A stretch of 10,641 nt of DNA from an uncultured Caulobacterales bacterium (GTDB taxonomy: Bacteria > Pseudomonadota > Alphaproteobacteria > Caulobacterales > Maricaulaceae). The stretch covers positions 1 through 10,641 of the forward strand of contig CALJNJ010000077.1 of assembly GCA_937981945.1 (NCBI GenBank), read 5' to 3'. Shown here in pieces: positions 6,714-10,641 of this stretch (position 1 is the stretch's first letter; every line of letters starts with the position of its first letter). The position numbers and the translations under genes are program-made. The notes beneath the pieces were generated by a model, which was given only the letters and a program-made list of their open reading frames with translations, searched no databases and was not told the DNA's origin.

Positions 6714-7577
6714 AATGAGTTTGTAAAGGTGAGCGAAATATGCGTCTTCCAAATTGGGATCTGCAGCTTCAAATCCCGCTTCGGGTTTGGCGTCCGACAA
6801 AACGCTCACAACTACTTTACCCATCATCAATCGGGTCTGCAGGACTTTGTGTTTGTCTTTTAGTCCGTCAACATCGGGTTTCTCGACCGTTTTCCGCCAA
6901 ACCGAATTTTTAATCTTACCTATCAAGGCTTCCGGCGCGCCGCGAGCGACAATTTCCCCGTCGCCCATAATGGCCATATCCGTACAAAGATCCCGAACAT
7001 CCTCAACAATGTGCGTTGACAATATGATGACTTTTTCTTCGCCGGCTTCGCTTAAAAGGTCGAGAAATCGTTGCCGCTCAAACGGGTCAAGCCCCGCGGT
7101 TGGTTCGTCGACAATCAAAACTTTCGGATTTCCGAGCATAGCCTGAGCTACACCGAAACGCTGCCGCATTCCGCCCGAATAGCCTGCGACCGCCGCGCTC
7201 TTATGCTTGGTGAGATTAACCTGCTCCAACAAAGCCAAAACCTGTTCGCGGCGTTCTTTTTTATTGTGCAAACCTTTAAGAACGGCAATGTGATCGAGCA
7301 AATCTTCGCCGCTAATGCGCGGATAAACCCCAAAATCCTGCGGCAAATATCCCAATACCCGACGCATGGAGTCCGGGTTTTTGACAATGTCAGTCCCGTT
7401 GAGCGTAATCGTGCCTTCATCCGGCTCCTGCAGCGTCGCCAAAGTGCGCATCAAAGTGGATTTTCCGGCGCCATTGGGCCCGAGCAAACCAAATAGGCCG
7501 GGCTCTAATTTCAGATTTATATTATTTAGCGCATGGACAGCTTTGAAACGCTTGTGAACGTTTTGAATCTCAATCAT
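6711..7577 (-). CDS. ABC transporter ATP-binding protein (partner of the permease-M1 fusion)
   Basis: A 288-residue cytosolic ATPase that should power the adjacent permease. All ABC motifs are present and intact: Walker A GPNGAGKST (33-41), Q-loop Gln80 in GYLPQDFGVYP, signature SGGMR (134-138), Walker B VLIVDEP with Asp157-Glu158, D-loop GLDP (162-165) and H-loop His189 in LSTHIVED. The YSGGMRQR signature and the roughly 80-residue C-terminal extension after the nucleotide-binding domain are typical of ATPases paired with ABC-2-type permeases. There is no membrane segment, so the membrane part must be supplied in trans, most simply by the coupled downstream gene. The ATG at 7577 has AAGGA about 6 nt upstream. 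The gene lies 111 nt after ftsY and has its own promoter candidate. Function as an ABC ATPase is certain; the transported substrate is not shown. Confidence 0.96.
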   Translation of the reverse strand: MIEIQNVHKRFKAVHALNNINLKLEPGLFGLLGPNGAGKSTLMRTLATLQEPDEGTITLNGTDIVKNPDSMRRVLGYLPQDFGVYPRISGEDLLDHIAVLKGLHNKKERREQVLALLEQVNLTKHKSAAVAGYSGGMRQRFGVAQAMLGNPKVLIVDEPTAGLDPFERQRFLDLLSEAGEEKVIILSTHIVEDVRDLCTDMAIMGDGEIVARGAPEALIGKIKNSVWRKTVEKPDVDGLKDKHKVLQTRLMMGKVVVSVLSDAKPEAGFEAADPNLEDAYFAHLYKLI

Positions 7578-7584
7578 GGGGGTT

Positions 7585-7604
7585 CCTTCTCTCTCGGCAG
7601 AAGG
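7585..7604 (-). promoter_or_regulatory. Leader hairpin able to hide the ATPase ribosome-binding site
   Basis: Reading the minus strand, CCTTCT (7604-7599) is complementary to AGAAGG (7590-7585) across an 8-nt loop. The second arm is the Shine-Dalgarno of the ATPase gene (AGAAGGA, 6 nt before ATG). A 6-bp stem is modest, so this may be a weak translational brake, or just the chance result of a purine-rich site facing a pyrimidine-rich stretch. Confidence 0.35.
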
Positions 7605-7614
7605 ATATTTATTC

Positions 7615-7643
7615 TTTATCGAAAATCAATGTTTTTTTATCAA
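7615..7643 (-). promoter_or_regulatory. Promoter candidate for the ABC-ATPase / M1-fusion module
   Basis: On the minus strand TTGATA (7643-7638, 5/6 match to TTGACA) is separated by exactly 17 nt from GATAAA (7620-7615, 4/6 match to TATAAT). The predicted start is near 7608, giving a leader of about 31 nt that begins just before the hairpin described separately. The AT-rich gap downstream of ftsY supports a promoter here, and no terminator is seen after ftsY, so read-through from ftsY is also possible. Confidence 0.4.
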
Positions 7644-7688
7644 TAATCGGTAAATATCTGGAAATTCAACGGGTTAAACGGGAAAAAC

Positions 7689-9467
7689 CTACTCGATGGG
7701 CCCCATGGCGTCCGCCACGCCGGATAAAGCCGCGGCAAAAACGGGCGCTGAGAAATTTTCCAAATCCTCAATCCGTTCACCGATCCCGATGGCGTGGATG
7801 GGGATTTGAAATTTATCCGCCAGGGACACAAGCACGCCGCCCTTGGCCGTTCCGTCAAGCTTGGTCATGATCATTCCGGTTATGCCCGCAATGTTTTTGA
7901 AAGCTTCCGTTTGCAGTAAGGCGTTTTGGCCGACCGTCGCATCCAGAACCAAAAGGGAATGATGAGGGGCCGTTTCATCTTGCTTTTTGATGACCCTTAC
8001 GATTTTGGCCAGTTCGTCCATTAATTCGGTTCGGTTCTGAAGTCGCCCGGCTGTATCGATCATGAGCACGTCATAATTTTCGCTCTTGGCTCGTTCAATA
8101 GCGTCATAGACCAGTCCGGCGGCGTCGCCGCCTTTTTTACCGGACATAACAGGCGCGCCGGCCCGATCACCCCATACACGAAGCTGCTCATCGGCGGCCG
8201 CGCGAAATGTATCTCCGGCGACGATTAAGACCTTTTTGTCTTCATCCGCGAGCCGCTTGGCAATCTTACCGAGCGTGGTTGTTTTGCCGGATCCGTTGAC
8301 CCCGACAAACAACATAACTTCAGGTTTGGCGCCAACAAGCTCCAGCGGCTTTTCAAGAGGCGTGAGTATTTCTGAGACCACATCCGCCAGAGCCACTTTG
8401 ATTTCCATGTCCGTGACTTCTTTGTCGAATTTGTCTTTGGCCAGAAGCGTCGTCACTTTGGTCGCCGGGCCCACGCCGAAATCTGCTTGGATTAACAAAT
8501 CCTCTAAGTCTTCAAGGGCTTCATCATCCAGTTTCCGCTTATTGAAAACGGCCGTGATGTTTTCGGACATCCGGTTGGTAGACTTCTTAAGTCCGTCGGA
8601 TATGCGTTCCAGAAAACCTTTTTTCTTTTTTGGTTGCAAGCTTTCCAGTTTATCGGCTGAAACTTGTGCGGCCCGGGCTGCGGCAATCTTCTCAGCTTCC
8701 AGACGCTCCTGCTCGGCTTTCAGCTCGGCAACGCGCTGAGCTTCGGCCTCATCCTCTGCCTTGCGGGCAGCTTCCCGTTCAGCGGCTAATTTTTCCTCGG
8801 CAGCTTCCCGTTCCAAGCGCTCAGCTTCCTGCTGCGCTTTAAGCTTGCGCGCTTCCGCCTCGCTTTGTTCCTGCTCAGCCTTTCGAAGAGCCGCTTCTTC
8901 ATCTTCCCGGCGAGCTTTTTCTTCGGCTTCTTTTCGGGCGGCTTCTTCGGCTTCGGCTTTTTGCCGGGCTTCTTCTTTGGCTTTGGCCTCAGCTTCTGCT
9001 TTTTCCGCAGCTTCGCGCGCTTTTTTCTCAGCTTCGGCTTTGGCTTTTTTCTCGGCTTCCAATTTGGCCAGACGTTCGCGCTCTGCCGCCTCGGCCTTTT
9101 TCTTTTCCTCAGCCAGCCGGGCAAGCTCAGCTTTCTTTTCTTCTTCCTTCAGCCGTCGTTCTTCGGCCAAACGTTTGGCAGCCTCAACGTCTTCCTTTGC
9201 CTGCGCTTCTGCCTTCAGGCGCTCTTCTTCTTCGAGACGGGCTTGTTCGGCCTCATCAACCTTTTCGATAATGCCGGCGGCTTCATCTTGTTCGCGGGCA
9301 GATTTCAGGGCCGCGGCATTAATCGCGGCCATACGCGCCGCCATTTTCCCATCGACTAATTTCTGCTGCGCCGCTTTCTCAGCGGCTTCTTCAGCCCGTT
9401 TATCCTCTTTGGATTTTCGTCCGAAGAGCTTGCCCAACAGGCCTTTTTTCTTTTTTTCGTCTGCCAT
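7689..9467 (-). CDS. ftsY: Signal recognition particle receptor FtsY, with a long charged A-domain
   Basis: FtsY is the membrane-associated SRP receptor GTPase that pairs with Ffh to deliver translating ribosomes to the translocon. The 592 residues comprise a basic amphipathic N-terminus ([14 protein letters not shown], a likely membrane-targeting helix), a very long Glu/Ala/Lys/Arg-rich segment to about residue 275 predicted as coiled coil or extended helix, then the NG domain: N domain from about 280 and G domain with G1 GVNGSGKT (389-396), [13 protein letters not shown]3 DTAGR (471-475) and G4 TKLD (535-538). The ATG at 9467 overlaps the mtaB TGA by one base (TGATG); AGGA is 11 nt upstream, so initiation probably depends partly on coupling. 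The A-domain makes this protein longer than many FtsY proteins (often 300-500 residues). The identification is firm. Confidence 0.97.
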   Translation of the reverse strand: MADEKKKKGLLGKLFGRKSKEDKRAEEAAEKAAQQKLVDGKMAARMAAINAAALKSAREQDEAAGIIEKVDEAEQARLEEEERLKAEAQAKEDVEAAKRLAEERRLKEEEKKAELARLAEEKKKAEAAERERLAKLEAEKKAKAEAEKKAREAAEKAEAEAKAKEEARQKAEAEEAARKEAEEKARREDEEAALRKAEQEQSEAEARKLKAQQEAERLEREAAEEKLAAEREAARKAEDEAEAQRVAELKAEQERLEAEKIAAARAAQVSADKLESLQPKKKKGFLERISDGLKKSTNRMSENITAVFNKRKLDDEALEDLEDLLIQADFGVGPATKVTTLLAKDKFDKEVTDMEIKVALADVVSEILTPLEKPLELVGAKPEVMLFVGVNGSGKTTTLGKIAKRLADEDKKVLIVAGDTFRAAADEQLRVWGDRAGAPVMSGKKGGDAAGLVYDAIERAKSENYDVLMIDTAGRLQNRTELMDELAKIVRVIKKQDETAPHHSLLVLDATVGQNALLQTEAFKNIAGITGMIMTKLDGTAKGGVLVSLADKFQIPIHAIGIGERIEDLENFSAPVFAAALSGVADAMGPIE

Positions 9468-10641
9468 CAGATGAGTCGTCCTGTTGCGTTGCTTCCGTCA
9501 TAGCCTGTGATTTCGATTTTGGCAAAGCTTCCGGCAGGCGGCGGATTGTCTGTTTTGACCAGTGTGAAATCCGGCAGACGTCCTAATCCCGTGCCCTCGA
9601 ATAAGGCTTCATCGAATTGGCCGATCCGGTTTTCAATATGGGTTTTCCTAACGTCATCGCCGGCTTGTCTCAAAAGGCTTGCGCGCGCTTTGACGATATT
9701 ACCTTTGACAGGCGGCATTTTTGCCGCCGGCGTCCCTTCTCTGGCCGAGAAGGGAAAGACATGCAGCCAAGGAATTCCGATCTCGGAAATAATGGCTCTG
9801 GAGTTTTCAAACATCTCATCGTCTTCGGTTGGAAAGCCGGCGATCATGTCAGCCCCAAAGGCAAATTCCGGGCGCGATTGCCTCAGCCGCTCACATAAAT
9901 CTATAGCATCTTTGCGGCTGTGACGGCGTTTCATACGCTTCAGGATCATATCATCGCCCGCCTGTAAGGACAGATGCAGATAAGGGGTCATGCGCGGTTC
10001 CGTCGTCAAAGCGTCAAACAAAGCCGGATCGATCTCCGCCGGATCAATGGATGACAGACGTAAGCGCTTCAGACCGGGCACGAGTTTCAAGACACGCCGA
10101 ACCAAATCCCCGAGCGGCGGGGTCCCCGGTAAATCCTGCCCCCATGAGGACAGATCCACGCCGGTCAAAACCACTTCTCCAAATCCCTGCCCGACCAGAG
10201 ATCTGACATGAGCCACAACCTCACCGGCCGGCACGGAGCGCGCCCCGCCGCGGCCATAAGGAATAATGCAAAATGTACAGCGGTGGTCACATCCGTTTTG
10301 CACCTGCAAAAATGCGCGGGTTCGATTTTGGGATTTATCATCGGGCCGATTACCCCCGCTAATGAGTTGCGGCGCCGTTTCGCGCACGGCCATTATATCA
10401 TTGACCTTTATCTTCGCCCCGCCAAATAATTGCTCCGGATCAAATGTGGCAGCGTGCATTTTTTCTTCATTGCCCAGCACAGTGTCAACTTCAGGCATAT
10501 CGGCAAAATCCTGAGGATTTATTTGCGCCGCGCAGCCGGTCACGATGATTTTGGCGTCCGGATTATTCTTCTTGGCCTTGCGAATTTCATATCGGGATTG
10601 GCGCACGGCCTCATTGGTCACAGCGCATGTATTGATAAATA
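9467..10641 (-). CDS. mtaB: tRNA t6A37 methylthiotransferase MtaB, 5' end cut by window edge
   Basis: A radical-SAM methylthiotransferase that converts t6A to ms2t6A at position 37 of ANN-decoding tRNAs. The frame is open to the right edge, giving 390 residues; about 40 N-terminal residues, including the first cluster cysteine, lie outside. The visible start is FINTCAVTNEAVRQSR: the GTG codon at 10621 codes for Val inside this conserved NTCAVT block and is not a start. Two UPF0004 cysteines are visible (NTC at 10625-10627, TGC of GCAAQ at 10532-10534). The radical-SAM motif CxxxCxxC is complete in NGCDHRCTFCIIPYGRG (cysteine codons at 10289-10291, 10277-10279, 10268-10270). A TRAM-like C-terminus follows. 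NTCAVT and CIIPYGRG favour MtaB over MiaB or RimO. The stop overlaps the ftsY start by one base. Confidence 0.94.
   Translation of the reverse strand, partial: FINTCAVTNEAVRQSRYEIRKAKKNNPDAKIIVTGCAAQINPQDFADMPEVDTVLGNEEKMHAATFDPEQLFGGAKIKVNDIMAVRETAPQLISGGNRPDDKSQNRTRAFLQVQNGCDHRCTFCIIPYGRGGARSVPAGEVVAHVRSLVGQGFGEVVLTGVDLSSWGQDLPGTPPLGDLVRRVLKLVPGLKRLRLSSIDPAEIDPALFDALTTEPRMTPYLHLSLQAGDDMILKRMKRRHSRKDAIDLCERLRQSRPEFAFGADMIAGFPTEDDEMFENSRAIISEIGIPWLHVFPFSAREGTPAAKMPPVKGNIVKARASLLRQAGDDVRKTHIENRIGQFDEALFEGTGLGRLPDFTLVKTDNPPPAGSFAKIEITGYDGSNATGRLI

Noticed and set aside
8761..9474. Long plus-strand open frames of 237 and 164 codons opposite ftsY
   Set aside because: They are Ser/Ala- and Phe-rich mirror images of the Glu/Ala/Lys-rich A-domain codons and have no independent family features.
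9733..9755. Hairpin in mtaB as a terminator
   Set aside because: It has no T-run on either strand and lies mid-gene in conserved codons.
1..10641. CRISPR arrays, tRNA genes, transposases or integrases
   Set aside because: No regularly spaced repeats, cloverleaf-like sequences or recombinase motifs were seen.

Overview
The window reads as a chromosomal segment of an alphaproteobacterium of moderate G+C. The evidence is the set of protein families (AcnA, MtaB, FtsY with an N-terminal A-domain, YciB) and the mtaB-ftsY-yciB order, which I recall as typical of Alphaproteobacteria. I cannot name a genus from sequence alone. There are no rRNA, tRNA, CRISPR or insertion-sequence features.

Layout from left to right: (1) the first two thirds of acnA (aconitase) on the minus strand, running off the left edge; (2) a 172-bp divergent intergenic region with an extended -10 promoter candidate for acnA and a strong inverted repeat; (3) a small plus-strand gene for a TerB-like protein; (4) a minus-strand run transcribed from right to left: mtaB (5' end missing), ftsY, an ABC-transporter ATPase, a 1211-residue ABC permease fused to an M1-type metallopeptidase, and yciB. 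The TerB-like gene and yciB converge, with their stop codons touching.

The housekeeping part of the minus-strand run covers tRNA modification (MtaB), SRP-dependent membrane targeting (FtsY) and cell-envelope maintenance (YciB). Between ftsY and yciB sits a two-gene module: a cytosolic ATPase and a giant two-repeat permease whose C-terminus is predicted to place a zinc metallopeptidase domain outside the inner membrane. The ATPase gene has its own promoter candidate and a short leader in which the Shine-Dalgarno can pair with an upstream copy of its complement. The permease-peptidase gene is translationally coupled to it.

This ABC/M1 module is the most interesting content. The architecture is known from automated annotation, but I know of no established substrate or role. 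The peptidase has an intact zinc site and no recognisable GxMEN exopeptidase motif.
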